DNA of 44,313 nucleotides, taken from Alphaproteobacteria bacterium (GTDB taxonomy: Bacteria; Pseudomonadota; Alphaproteobacteria; Caulobacterales; Aquidulcibacteraceae). The notes under the pieces were generated by a model. That model worked only from the letters and a program-made list of their open reading frames with translations. It was not told the DNA's origin and ran no database searches. The DNA lies in contig JAPLOL010000069.1 of assembly GCA_026400735.1 (NCBI GenBank), positions 1-44,313 of the forward strand. Direction: 5' to 3'. How positions within the stretch are numbered: the first letter of the stretch is position 1; each line of letters begins with the position of its first letter. The position numbers and the translations under genes are program-made. Below are positions 7,591-16,346 of the stretch, in pieces.

Positions 7591-9171
7591 CTAGCGCTGT
7601 GCGGTGCGCTGATCGAGCGGCGTGTAGAGCGCGGGGCCGCCGGCGGCGAGGCGATCCATCTCTGGCGTCGGCTGGCCGTAGCGTTTGCGGCAGAGGGTCA
7701 GGTGCGAGAGTGAGCGCTCGGCGTAGTCGCGGCTTTCAGCGCGCGGCATCATTTCAAGCACGAGCAGCGGATCTAGATCGGCGGGTTGCGTCGCGAGCCA
7801 ACGTGAGAGCCAACCGGGGCCACCGTTGTACGCAGCGAAGACGCGGCCGAGATCGCCGTCGTTGTGAAATTCGGTCATGAGCCAGGTCAAATAGTCTTGG
7901 CCGAGACGCATATTGAGGCCTGGTTCAAACAGAGGCGCTGGTGCGCGGCGATAATTGTGGCTGCGATCCATGTCGCGTGCCGTTGAGGGCAGCAGCTGCA
8001 TCAGGCCGCGTGCGTTCGAAACGCTGACGGCTTTCGGGTTGTAATAGCTCTCTTGGCGCACGATTGCGTAGAGCAGCGCGCGATCGAGCGAGAAGCCGTT
8101 CTCTGGTTCGAACGATGTTGTCGGGCAGAAGCCGGCTGCAGTGTCGCGGCCACCGTATTCGGCGGCGCGCAGTTGCGCGGCTGGCGCTTGCAATGAAATT
8201 GCGAGCGCGAGGAAAGTGCGGTCGTCGGCCGGATCGATATCAGCGTGTAGACGGCGCATTTCGGATTCGACTTCCGAGAGGCGGCCGAGTTGCGCCAGCG
8301 CGGCGGCGCGGCGTGCGGCGGGGTAACGTTCGATGAAGCGCGTGACGGAATCGTCGGTGATTTCAGGCGCGGTGAATTCGAGTGAGCTGTCGCGGCCGAG
8401 CTGGGTTTCGGCGAGTTGGCCGTAGAACGTCCATGGGCGTTCTGCTGCGGCTTCGAGGTGCTGTACAACGCCTTGGGTCTCGCCGGCGGCTAGGCGTGAG
8501 CGTGCGGCCCAGTAGTGAACACCGGCGCGAGCCCAGCCGCCGTGGTTCGGCCATTGCGCCGAAGCTTCGAACTGGCGAACCGCCTCGGCGTAGTCTTGCA
8601 TGCGATAGGCGATGAGGCCGAGTTGCCATTGCGCTTGACCGCTGCGTGGACCGTCCAGTTGGGCGTAGGCGAGAGCGCGTGCGCCTTCTAAGTCGCCTTG
8701 GCCGATACGTTCGTGCACGCGCTCAATGGCGACGCGGGCTGATGCTGTATCGCCGGAAATTGCAGGCGGCGTGCCTGGAAGACGGCGACCGCGACCTGCT
8801 GTGGGCTCCGGTGCGTGCGTGCCGTTGCGGCGAGCGCGGCGTGAGCGCGAATCCATCGCGCGGTCGTAGACGGCGGGCGCCATGCCATAGTCGCCGTAGC
8901 GATTGAGCCAGCTGGTGTAGTCGCTCCAGCCGGCGCGATACGAACGCGAGAGCAGCATGCGGCCCCGGACGGCGCCGTCGAGCACGTCGTCGTTAGCGCG
9001 CGAGAGTGCTGTGCCGACGCCGCGCCAATTGCCGGAATCGATGGCGGCGAACGCGTCGCGATAAGCGGCTTCATCTTGCTCGCTCAGGACGAGGATGCGC
9101 GGCTCGGCGTGCGCCACAGGGGCGACAACGGCGGCAACAGTGAAAGCGGCGAGGGCGTAGCGGAACGTCAT
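7591..9171 (-). CDS. Soluble lytic murein transglycosylase (Slt-type, GH23)
   Basis: This 526-residue periplasmic enzyme cleaves the MurNAc-GlcNAc bond of peptidoglycan to give 1,6-anhydro ends. It has a signal peptide at residues 1-22 (ending AHA), a long helical superhelix of TPR-like repeats (about 30-345), and a C-terminal SLT domain (about 355-500). Catalytic motifs are complete: IVRQES with Glu374 as the general acid/base, ARGLMQLLPSTA (387-398) and AYNGGPG (447-453). Length is somewhat below the roughly 640 residues of E. coli Slt70. A low-complexity Arg-rich insert lies at 109-132. The uracil-DNA glycosylase gene lies just upstream on the same strand (22 bp), so the two may be co-transcribed, although their functions do not obviously connect. 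Confidence 0.92.
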   Translation of the reverse strand: MTFRYALAAFTVAAVVAPVAHAEPRILVLSEQDEAAYRDAFAAIDSGNWRGVGTALSRANDDVLDGAVRGRMLLSRSYRAGWSDYTSWLNRYGDYGMAPAVYDRAMDSRSRRARRNGTHAPEPTAGRGRRLPGTPPAISGDTASARVAIERVHERIGQGDLEGARALAYAQLDGPRSGQAQWQLGLIAYRMQDYAEAVRQFEASAQWPNHGGWARAGVHYWAARSRLAAGETQGVVQHLEAAAERPWTFYGQLAETQLGRDSSLEFTAPEITDDSVTRFIERYPAARRAAALAQLGRLSEVESEMRRLHADIDPADDRTFLALAISLQAPAAQLRAAEYGGRDTAAGFCPTTSFEPENGFSLDRALLYAIVRQESYYNPKAVSVSNARGLMQLLPSTARDMDRSHNYRRAPAPLFEPGLNMRLGQDYLTWLMTEFHNDGDLGRVFAAYNGGPGWLSRWLATQPADLDPLLVLEMMPRAESRDYAERSLSHLTLCRKRYGQPTPEMDRLAAGGPALYTPLDQRTAQR

Positions 9172-9193
9172 CGGAGCTCTTCTTTAGAACTGG

Positions 9194-10048
9194 TTAGGGA
9201 TGAGCCCCTCGCGCCACGCCCAACTCTTCGAGCCAAGCTTCGGCGAGCAGCAAATCCGCCCACGCCAACCGCTTCTGCTGCGGCTGACGCAGGAGATATG
9301 CGGGATGAAGCATGACCATGGCGTTGACGGGCGCCTTTATCCCCTCACGCGTGTATTGGAGCTTCCGGCCCCGGAGCTTCATGACTCCGTCCTCGCGCTT
9401 GAGGACGGTCTGTGCCGCGGCCTTGCCGGTCAGGATCAGGAGCTTCGGCTTGGAGAGCTCGATCAGACGCTCGACGAAGGGGAGGCAGGAGAGGGTTTCG
9501 CCGTCTGTGGGATCGCGATTGCCCGGCGGGCGCCAGTAGATCGTATTTGAAATCAGCACGTTGGACTGGCGATCGAGGCCGATCGCTCCCAGCATTTTGT
9601 CGAGCATCTGACCCGAGCGGCCAACGAAGGGCTTGCCTTGCTCGTCTTCGTCTTTGCCGGGGGCTTCCCCCAGAATGAGGACCGGGGCGGCGTCGATGCC
9701 GTCGGAAAATACGGTATTCCGAGCCGTCGCCTTGAGGGCGCAGCCGTTGAACTTATCCACAGCCGCGCGGAGCTCGGCGACGGTCGAGGCCCCTGCGGCC
9801 AGCGCCTTGGCGGTGTTTACAGCGTCATCGGCGGGCTGAAGCTTGGCTTTGGGCTTTGCCTTGGGCGTCGGCGGCTGGATCTGGAACGGCTCGCGGGCCA
9901 ACGGCGAAGGCGCTGCAGTGCCGCGCGCGGGTGAGGCTGTCGCGGCCTTTGCTGCGAACACGGCCTCCGCCTCATCCATGTCGACGCCGGCTGCGCGCCA
10001 GAAGGCGAGCAGCGCGCGTGCGGCATCCTGCGGGGCGGCGGTCTCCAT
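9194..10048 (-). CDS. Family 4-like uracil-DNA glycosylase with an incomplete Fe-S cysteine set
   Basis: The enzyme (284 residues) should remove uracil from DNA as the first step of base excision repair. A poorly conserved Ala/Pro/Lys-rich N-terminus (about 1-95) precedes the UDG domain. Motif 1 is ILGEAPGKDEDEQGKPFVGRSG (about 125-146), and motif 2 is MLHPAYLLR (246-254), with WRPPGNR at 172-178. Family 4 enzymes bind a [4Fe-4S] cluster through four cysteines. Here only Cys103 (NGCALK) and Cys188 (LSCLPF) are at matching places; the first Cys of the C-x2-C pair is absent and the Cys of the KCRPP motif is Trp172. I recall similar changes in other alphaproteobacterial homologues. The start at 10048 is the only good ATG. 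Confidence 0.88.
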   Translation of the reverse strand: METAAPQDAARALLAFWRAAGVDMDEAEAVFAAKAATASPARGTAAPSPLAREPFQIQPPTPKAKPKAKLQPADDAVNTAKALAAGASTVAELRAAVDKFNGCALKATARNTVFSDGIDAAPVLILGEAPGKDEDEQGKPFVGRSGQMLDKMLGAIGLDRQSNVLISNTIYWRPPGNRDPTDGETLSCLPFVERLIELSKPKLLILTGKAAAQTVLKREDGVMKLRGRKLQYTREGIKAPVNAMVMLHPAYLLRQPQQKRLAWADLLLAEAWLEELGVARGAHP

Positions 10049-10154
10049 GGCTCTGTTATGAACGGACTCGGTCGAATCGCCAAAGCGACGCGGGCAGCTT
10101 GCACCTCATCGCAACCGCTTTGATAAACGTAATGAACAAAGTGAAGGGATGGAA

Positions 10155-11831
10155 ATGGCCGAAGAAGCCCCTCAGCGCGAAGCGATGGAATACGACGTCG
10201 TCATCGTCGGCGCGGGGCCTGCTGGCCTTTCCGCTGCGATACGGCTGAAGCAACTCGCCGCCGCTGCTGGAAGCGAAGTGAGCGTCGCGGTGCTGGAGAA
10301 AGGCGCGGAAGTGGGCGCGCATATTCTCTCGGGCGCAGTGATCGATCCGTGCGCGCTGAACGAACTCATTCCGGACTGGAAGGAAAAAGGCGCGCCGCTC
10401 GAAACGCCGGTGACGGACGACCAGTTCAAAATTTTGGGACCGGCGGGCGCGGCGTCGCTGCCGATGTTCCTGATGCCGCCGCTGTTCAACAATCACGGCA
10501 ACTACATCGTCTCATTGTCGAACGTGACGAAGTGGTTGGCGGCGCAGGCTGAAGAGCTTGGCGTTGAGATTTATCCGGGCTTCGCTGCGTCGGAGGCGCT
10601 TTTCGATGAAGCGGGCGCGCTGAAGGGCGTTGTCGCTGGCGTGGTTGGCATCGCCAAGGATGGCCACAAAAAGCCGGATTATCAGCCTGGCATGGAGCTG
10701 CACGGCAAGTACGTGTTCATCGCTGAAGGTGTGCGTGGTTCACTGGCGAAAGTGCTTCAAGCGAAGTACGGGCTCGCGGATAAATCGCAGCCGCAGAAGT
10801 TCGGCATCGGCATCAAAGAACTTTGGGAAGTGCCGAAGGAGCAGCACAAGCCGGGTTTGGTGCTGCACACGGTTGGTTGGCCGCTTGATGACAAGACGGG
10901 CGGCGGCTCGTTCATGTATCATTTTGGTGATCGCCAAGTGTACGTCGGCTACGTCGTTCACCTGAACTACAAGAACCCATACATCTCGCCGTTCGATGTG
11001 TTCCAGCAGCACAAGCTGCATCCGGAAATTCGTACGCACATTGAAGGCGGCAAGCGCATTGCGTATGGCGCGCGCGCGATTACCGAAGGCGGCTTCCAAT
11101 CGGTGCCGCGTTTGGCATTCCCAGGCGGCGCGCTGATCGGGTGCTCGGCCGGCTTTGTGAACGTACCGCGCATCAAGGGCAGCCACAACGCGATGAAGTC
11201 GGGCATGCTCGCAGCGGAGGCCGCGTTCGACGCGCTGTCGCACGGGCGCCAACGCGATACGCTTGAAGTTTACGATGAGAGTTACAAGACGAGCTCGATC
11301 CGCAAGGATCTGTTCGGCGTGCGTAACGCGAAGCCGATGCTCTCACGCTTCGGGACGTTCTGGGGTGGCGTTGTCGGCATGGCGGACATGTGGACGACGA
11401 CGTTGCTCGGCGGCTTCTCGTTCTTTGGCACGCTAAAGCACGGCAAGACCGATGCGGCGTCGACCGGGAAGGCGAAGAACTTCAAGCCGATCGCGTACCC
11501 GAAGCCCGACGGCGTGCTGACGTTCGACAAGCTAAGTTCGGTGTATTTGTCGAACACCAACCACGAGGAAGATCAGCCGGCGCACCTGACGCTTAAGGAC
11601 CCGACCATTCCGATCCGGGTAAACCTCCCCGAATACGCCGAGCCGGCGACACGATATTGCCCAGCTGGCGTGTACGAAGTGCTTTACGACGAGGCAGGGA
11701 GTAACCCGCGGTTCCAGATCAACGCTCAAAACTGCGTTCACTGTAAAACCTGCGATATTAAAGACCCGAGCCAGAATATAAATTGGGTGACGCCCGAAGG
11801 CGGCGGCGGGCCGAACTACGCCAACCTGTGA
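10155..11831 (+). CDS. Electron transfer flavoprotein-ubiquinone oxidoreductase
   Basis: ETF-QO carries electrons from reduced ETF (fatty acid and amino acid oxidation) to ubiquinone at the inner membrane, using FAD and one [4Fe-4S] cluster. The N-terminal Rossmann motif VVIVGAGPAGLSAA is followed by IRLKQLA, with a second conserved block near VFIAEGVRGSLAK. The C-terminal ferredoxin-like part carries the cluster cysteines in RYCPAGVYEV and NCVHCKTC. With the ATG at 10155 the protein has 558 residues, the normal length. AAGGGA lies six bases before that codon, whereas the in-frame ATG at 10149 would leave no room for a ribosome site. The ETF subunit genes are not in the window. It is followed after 38 bp by an unrelated TPR gene. 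Confidence 0.93.
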   Translation: MAEEAPQREAMEYDVVIVGAGPAGLSAAIRLKQLAAAAGSEVSVAVLEKGAEVGAHILSGAVIDPCALNELIPDWKEKGAPLETPVTDDQFKILGPAGAASLPMFLMPPLFNNHGNYIVSLSNVTKWLAAQAEELGVEIYPGFAASEALFDEAGALKGVVAGVVGIAKDGHKKPDYQPGMELHGKYVFIAEGVRGSLAKVLQAKYGLADKSQPQKFGIGIKELWEVPKEQHKPGLVLHTVGWPLDDKTGGGSFMYHFGDRQVYVGYVVHLNYKNPYISPFDVFQQHKLHPEIRTHIEGGKRIAYGARAITEGGFQSVPRLAFPGGALIGCSAGFVNVPRIKGSHNAMKSGMLAAEAAFDALSHGRQRDTLEVYDESYKTSSIRKDLFGVRNAKPMLSRFGTFWGGVVGMADMWTTTLLGGFSFFGTLKHGKTDAASTGKAKNFKPIAYPKPDGVLTFDKLSSVYLSNTNHEEDQPAHLTLKDPTIPIRVNLPEYAEPATRYCPAGVYEVLYDEAGSNPRFQINAQNCVHCKTCDIKDPSQNINWVTPEGGGGPNYANL

Positions 11832-11838
11832 GCTTGCA

Positions 11839-11854
11839 TCCCGCGAACGCGGGA
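11839..11854. other. Perfect hairpin between the ETF-QO and TPR genes
   Basis: TCCCGCG-AA-CGCGGGA forms a 7-bp stem in the 38-bp gap. There is no downstream T-run, so it is not a classic terminator. It could protect an mRNA end or attenuate read-through into the next gene, whose ribosome site (AAAGG) begins directly after it. Confidence 0.4.
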
Positions 11855-11869
11855 GAAAGGGACGAAAGA

Positions 11870-13798
11870 ATGCGTTGGGCCTTACTGGCGGCGAGTGCTG
11901 CTGTTGCCGCGATCACCGCGAACGTGTCTTCGGCGCAGGAAGTAAAGCGCGAGCCAATCGCGCAGCAGGGCGCGAGCCGGCCAAGCGAGGACAGCGGCGT
12001 GGCGCCGGTGGCTGCGTTGCGTGTCACTGCGCCGCCGAACGCTGCCGCCAACCGCACATACGACACACCCGACGCGGCGTTGCTTGAGGCGGATGTCGAC
12101 TATCTCGTGCGTGAGGGACATCGCGCTGTCAGCCGCAACGAGCAAGATGGGCTTTGGTACGCAGCGGCGTTTGCGGACGATCTCGCGGCAGGCCGCTACG
12201 CCGATGCGCGCACGGTCTTGAGCAATGCACCGGGTGGGCTGAACGGCGCGTTCGCCGACATGCTCGAACCATTCTTGATCGCGGCGGAAGGACATGTTGA
12301 TCGCGCGGTCGAGCGGGTCGATTCAGGCGGTGACAATCTTCCCCAGCCTTTGCCGGAGGTGGCGCGCGCGCTGTTGTTTGAATCTGCGGGACGCTTGCCG
12401 GAAGCGGCGGCGGTTTATTCGCAGATGATCGAGCGTCTCGATACGACGCCTCCGGGCGACGCAGAGCCCCAGACCAGTGAAGAGTTCGATCGTATGCTGA
12501 GTGCTGGGCGCATCAGCCACGCTGCGTACCGCGCGGCGTTGGTTTCGCACCGCCTCGGGCGCACGGAAGAAGCGCGTCGTTATTACAATATTGTGCTTGG
12601 TTACGAGCCGCGCTCGATCGCCGTGACCGCGAACCTAGCTCGCCTTGCAGCGGGACAGCCGCCGCTGGAGCAACCGCTGACGGCGGTCACCGCTACTGGC
12701 CGCTGGATGTTGTTCGTTTCGGAATTTCTCACGCAGGCCGAAGCGCTTTCAGCGTTGATCGCCCAGCGTGAGCCGACGCAAGGGTTTCCCTCCACGTCTG
12801 GCACGGCGTTGCTGCAGATCGGTACGCTTTTGACCACCGATGCTGATGATTGGCGTCTCACTGCCGCGCAACAAGCGCTGCAAGCAGGCGGGGTCGACGG
12901 CGCGCAACGCATCGTCGATCAGATCCCGGCCACGAGCCCCTACGCGCCGGACGCTGAGATTTTGCGCGCGTCGATTCAGATCGAGCGTGGGCATGACACG
13001 GAAGCGGCGGCCGCAGCGGATCGTGCGCTCGCAATTGCCGGCGATCGGTGGTCGGTTATTGCGGCGGTTGGCGATGTCTATCGCCGCATCGGTCACCCCG
13101 ATCGCGCCATTCCGGCATTCGATCGCGCGTTGACGTTGGCGCAAGACGGCAAGGATCGCGCGGACGTGCTTGGCTGGCGCGCTTATGCGCACCGTTTCTC
13201 GGGCAACCTAGCGGCTGCTACAGCCGACATGCGCGCGGCGTATCAAGCCGATCCGAGTGTCGATACGCGGCTGCTGTACGTCACCATCCTGATGGATGAT
13301 CCGGCCGCTTGGAACGACGGCATCGCGATGGCGCGCTCGCTCTTTGCCGAGCAACCGGATTCGGTGATGCGTCTCAACGCGCTTGGCTACGCGCTGATCC
13401 AGCGTCCGCAAGGGTTGGAAGAAGGCTATCGCTTGTTGTGGCGTGGCTTCAATTACGGCCAGATGGATTATGCCGTCATCGATAGTTTGGGTTGGGCGTA
13501 TTATCTTTACGGGCACTTCGATCAAGCGCGCGCGCTGGTCGAGCGCGCCAACGATCTCTCCGCCAACGATCCAAACTCGGAGATCCTAGATCACCTCGGC
13601 GACATCTATTGGCGCTTGAACCGTCGCGACGATGCGCGCGCAACTTGGCGGCGCGCGATGGATGCGCGACCGGACGCCATTCGCCGCCGCGAAATCGAGC
13701 AGAAGATATCGCGTGGGCTGACGACGCCTGCGCCGCGCCAGCAAACCTTGCCGCAAGTCTCGTTGCCGGAAGGTCCAGCGCAGCGGGACGATCTCTAA
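11870..13798 (+). CDS. Exported TPR-repeat protein
   Basis: The protein (642 residues) starts at the ATG at 11870, preceded by GAGAAAGGGAC, and opens with a signal peptide (MRWALLAASAAVAAI, cleaved near SSAQ at about 23). A longer in-frame start at 11783 would overlap ETF-QO and bury the signal peptide, so it is rejected. The body is helical with repeated TPR pairs. The clearest are near the C-terminus: DSLGWAYYLYGHFDQA, then LDHLGDIYWRLNRRDDARATW. The same segments occur at the same place in the next gene, which starts on the base after this stop codon. A periplasmic binding or assembly role is likely, but the partner is unknown. Confidence 0.8.
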   Translation: MRWALLAASAAVAAITANVSSAQEVKREPIAQQGASRPSEDSGVAPVAALRVTAPPNAAANRTYDTPDAALLEADVDYLVREGHRAVSRNEQDGLWYAAAFADDLAAGRYADARTVLSNAPGGLNGAFADMLEPFLIAAEGHVDRAVERVDSGGDNLPQPLPEVARALLFESAGRLPEAAAVYSQMIERLDTTPPGDAEPQTSEEFDRMLSAGRISHAAYRAALVSHRLGRTEEARRYYNIVLGYEPRSIAVTANLARLAAGQPPLEQPLTAVTATGRWMLFVSEFLTQAEALSALIAQREPTQGFPSTSGTALLQIGTLLTTDADDWRLTAAQQALQAGGVDGAQRIVDQIPATSPYAPDAEILRASIQIERGHDTEAAAAADRALAIAGDRWSVIAAVGDVYRRIGHPDRAIPAFDRALTLAQDGKDRADVLGWRAYAHRFSGNLAAATADMRAAYQADPSVDTRLLYVTILMDDPAAWNDGIAMARSLFAEQPDSVMRLNALGYALIQRPQGLEEGYRLLWRGFNYGQMDYAVIDSLGWAYYLYGHFDQARALVERANDLSANDPNSEILDHLGDIYWRLNRRDDARATWRRAMDARPDAIRRREIEQKISRGLTTPAPRQQTLPQVSLPEGPAQRDDL

Positions 13799-15451
13799 AT
13801 GCGCGGTCTCGCCGCGTTGGCGGCTGGCTTAAGTCTGGCTGCGTGTGCGACGGCGCCGGCGACCCCTGCGCAGGACTCTCGCGCTTACGCTGACTTCCTG
13901 ATCGGACGCGTTGCGAATGCGCGGTCTGATCATGCAGCCGCAGCCGATCGCTACTTCGCCGCGCTAGCGCGCAATCCCGGCGATCAAACGCTCGTCGAAG
14001 GTGCGCTGCTTGCGTCGCTCGCTTCGGGCGATGTCGAGCGGACACGCCGCGCGGCGCGCATGGCCAATGGCGACGATGCGCCTGCGTATGCCTACATCGT
14101 GCGCGCGGCTGACGCACTCACCTCGCAGCGTTACGCGCAAGCGAGCGCCGAGCTCGAGCATGTGCAAGGCACTGCGTCCGAGGAATTGCTCGCGCGCATG
14201 GTGGCGAACTGGGCGCGCGCTGGACAGGGGCACGCCGGCGACATCGCGGCAGATCTCGCTCCGCTCGCGACGATCCGGCCCTATGGCGGGCTCTTTGCGT
14301 ACCAGCAGGCAATGGTGCTCGATTATTCTGGACAACAGACCGAGGCGTTAGCCGCTTATGATGTAGCGTCGCGCGGCGGGCTTTGGTTGCCGGGTGGTGT
14401 TGCGCGCCATGCCGATTTGCTCATGCGGACCGGCGCGCGCGATCAGGCGTTGGCGTTGCTCGCTACGGACACCAATAGCGGCAATCCCGCGCTTGCTGTG
14501 ATGCGCGCGCAGATCGAGGCGGGACAGCCGACCACGCTTGAGCGCCTTACGCCGGCGCGTGGCGCTGCCTCCGCTGTTTACGGCATGAGCGCGATCTTCC
14601 GCCAAGAGCATGACAATTCCAACTCTCTCGCGTCGCTGACGCTGGCGCTGATGCTCGATCCGGGATTTGATGGCGCACGCCTTGCGTTGGCGCAGCAGCA
14701 ATCTGAGCTCGGTCACATCGATGTTGCGCGGCGTATGCTCAGGGAAGTCAGTTCGACGTCGCCATACGCCGACAGCGCGCGCACGCTTGAAGCGTGGATG
14801 GTTTACGATAGTGGCGATCAAGACGGCGGCATTGCGCTGGCGCGGGCCGTGGCGGAGTCGGGCGACTTTCGCTCTCGCCGCACGCTTGCCGATATGTATC
14901 GAAACTCGAGCCGCTTTGCTGAAGCGGAGCCGATCTACACTGAGATCATCGCGGCGCAGCCCAATGATTGGCGCCCGTATTTCTCGCGTGGCGCAGCGCG
15001 GGAGCGGCTTGGCCGTTGGCCTGAAGCAGAGGCGGATTTTCAACGCGCCCTGCAGCTCTCGCCGGAGCAGCCGGATGTGCTGAACTACCTTGGCTATAGC
15101 TGGGTCGATCGCGGCGAGCATTTGCAGGAGGGGCTCGCGATGATCCGCCGTGCGGCGGAGATCCGGCCGATGTCGGGCGCCATCATTGACAGCTTGGGCT
15201 GGGCGTACTTCCGGATGGGTGATTATTCGCAAGCTGTCGATTGGCTCGAAGCGGCCGTGCGGCTTGAGCCTGCGGACGCGACGCTGAATGAACATCTGGG
15301 CGATGCCTACTGGCGCATGGATCGCCGCATCGAGGCGCGGTTTCAATGGCAGCGGGCTCTCACGTTTAGTCCCGACAATCCTGACGCGATCCGCGCCAAG
15401 GTCGAAAACGGCCTACCTGCTGAGCCCGCGCCCCGGACGGTCAACCGATGA
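13799..15451 (+). CDS. TPR-repeat lipoprotein, paralogue of the preceding gene
   Basis: This 550-residue protein begins on the base after the previous TAA. Residues 1-16 (MRGLAALAAGLSLAAC) form a lipoprotein signal with lipobox LAAC, so Cys16 should carry the lipid anchor. TPR units fill the rest. The last about 150 residues (for example DSLGWAYFRMGDYSQAV and LNEHLGDAYWRMDRRIEAR) align with the end of the upstream TPR protein, showing that the two are paralogues. One member is predicted soluble in the periplasm and the other membrane-anchored. Its 3' end overlaps ispE by four bases (ATGA). The function is not known. Confidence 0.8.
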   Translation: MRGLAALAAGLSLAACATAPATPAQDSRAYADFLIGRVANARSDHAAAADRYFAALARNPGDQTLVEGALLASLASGDVERTRRAARMANGDDAPAYAYIVRAADALTSQRYAQASAELEHVQGTASEELLARMVANWARAGQGHAGDIAADLAPLATIRPYGGLFAYQQAMVLDYSGQQTEALAAYDVASRGGLWLPGGVARHADLLMRTGARDQALALLATDTNSGNPALAVMRAQIEAGQPTTLERLTPARGAASAVYGMSAIFRQEHDNSNSLASLTLALMLDPGFDGARLALAQQQSELGHIDVARRMLREVSSTSPYADSARTLEAWMVYDSGDQDGGIALARAVAESGDFRSRRTLADMYRNSSRFAEAEPIYTEIIAAQPNDWRPYFSRGAARERLGRWPEAEADFQRALQLSPEQPDVLNYLGYSWVDRGEHLQEGLAMIRRAAEIRPMSGAIIDSLGWAYFRMGDYSQAVDWLEAAVRLEPADATLNEHLGDAYWRMDRRIEARFQWQRALTFSPDNPDAIRAKVENGLPAEPAPRTVNR

Positions 15452-16302
15452 GCGTGCGCGTCTTCGCTCCGGCGAAGATCAATCTTACGCTTGAAGTCGG
15501 GCGCGCGCGTGCGGACGGATATCATCCGCTGCAAAGCGCGGTGGTGTTTGCAGGCGAGGGTGATTGGGTCGAGGCGCAGGCTGCTGACGCTCTGACGCTT
15601 ACAATAACCGGGCCGTTTGCGCCCGAGCTTGAAGCGAACGAAAATAACCTGGTTTTGCGCGCTGCTCGCTTGCTGGATCCGGCGCGCAACGCTGCGCTTA
15701 AACTTGAGAAAAATCTTCCCATCGCGTCGGGGATTGGCGGTGGCTCGTCTGATGCGGCGGCGACGTTGTTGGCGCTGAACGAGCTATGGAATCTCGGTTT
15801 GTCGCGATCTAATCTGTCAAAGCTTGCCGCCACGCTCGGCGCCGATGTGCCTGTGTGTGTGTACAAGCATCCTGCCTGGATATCTGGTGTCGGCGATGCA
15901 GTGACGCCGATGCGCGCGCCGACGTTGCACGGAGTTCTGGTCAATCCTGGCAAGCCGCTATCGACGCCTTTGGTCTATCGCCGCTTTGATGAGCTAGCGC
16001 TAGGCGCGGCGTTTAAAGCGCGCGGCGCCAGTGACTGGACGCGCGCCGACGATGTCATCGAAGCGGTGACGCGCCACGGCAACGATCTTGAGGCGCCCGC
16101 TGTGGCGCTTATGCCGGAGCTGGACGACGTGTTGAGCATTTTGCGCGCAGACGCTCGCGTGCTCTGCGCTGGGCTCTCGGGCAGCGGTGCGACCTGCTTT
16201 GCGCTCGCTGGAGGCGCCCAAGAGGCGAGCGGCGTCGCGGCGGAACTCGGCGCACGCAACCGTGACTGGTGGGTGCGCGCCACGACCTTTGGCGGCGCTT
16301 GA
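15448..16302 (+). CDS. ispE: 4-diphosphocytidyl-2-C-methyl-D-erythritol kinase
   Basis: IspE (284 residues) phosphorylates CDP-ME at the 2-hydroxyl using ATP, the fourth step of the MEP isoprenoid pathway in the cytoplasm. GHMP-kinase features are complete: FAPAKINLTL at the N-terminus with Lys10, the ATP loop LPIASGIGGGSSDAAA (about 90-105), the GADVP motif with Asp133, and GLSGSGATCFAL near the C-terminus. Length is normal. It overlaps the upstream TPR lipoprotein by ATGA, so its translation is probably coupled to that gene. A polyprenyl diphosphate synthase that would use the pathway's products lies about 4.5 kb away. Confidence 0.95.
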   Translation: MSVRVFAPAKINLTLEVGRARADGYHPLQSAVVFAGEGDWVEAQAADALTLTITGPFAPELEANENNLVLRAARLLDPARNAALKLEKNLPIASGIGGGSSDAAATLLALNELWNLGLSRSNLSKLAATLGADVPVCVYKHPAWISGVGDAVTPMRAPTLHGVLVNPGKPLSTPLVYRRFDELALGAAFKARGASDWTRADDVIEAVTRHGNDLEAPAVALMPELDDVLSILRADARVLCAGLSGSGATCFALAGGAQEASGVAAELGARNRDWWVRATTFGGA

Positions 16303-16346
16303 CCACCGGCTACCGCCTGCGTTAGCCCCGATGAAAGAGGCGGCTC

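Noticed and set aside
11783-11869. Upstream extension of the first TPR gene
   Set aside because: It overlaps ETF-QO and would place the signal peptide 29 residues into the protein.
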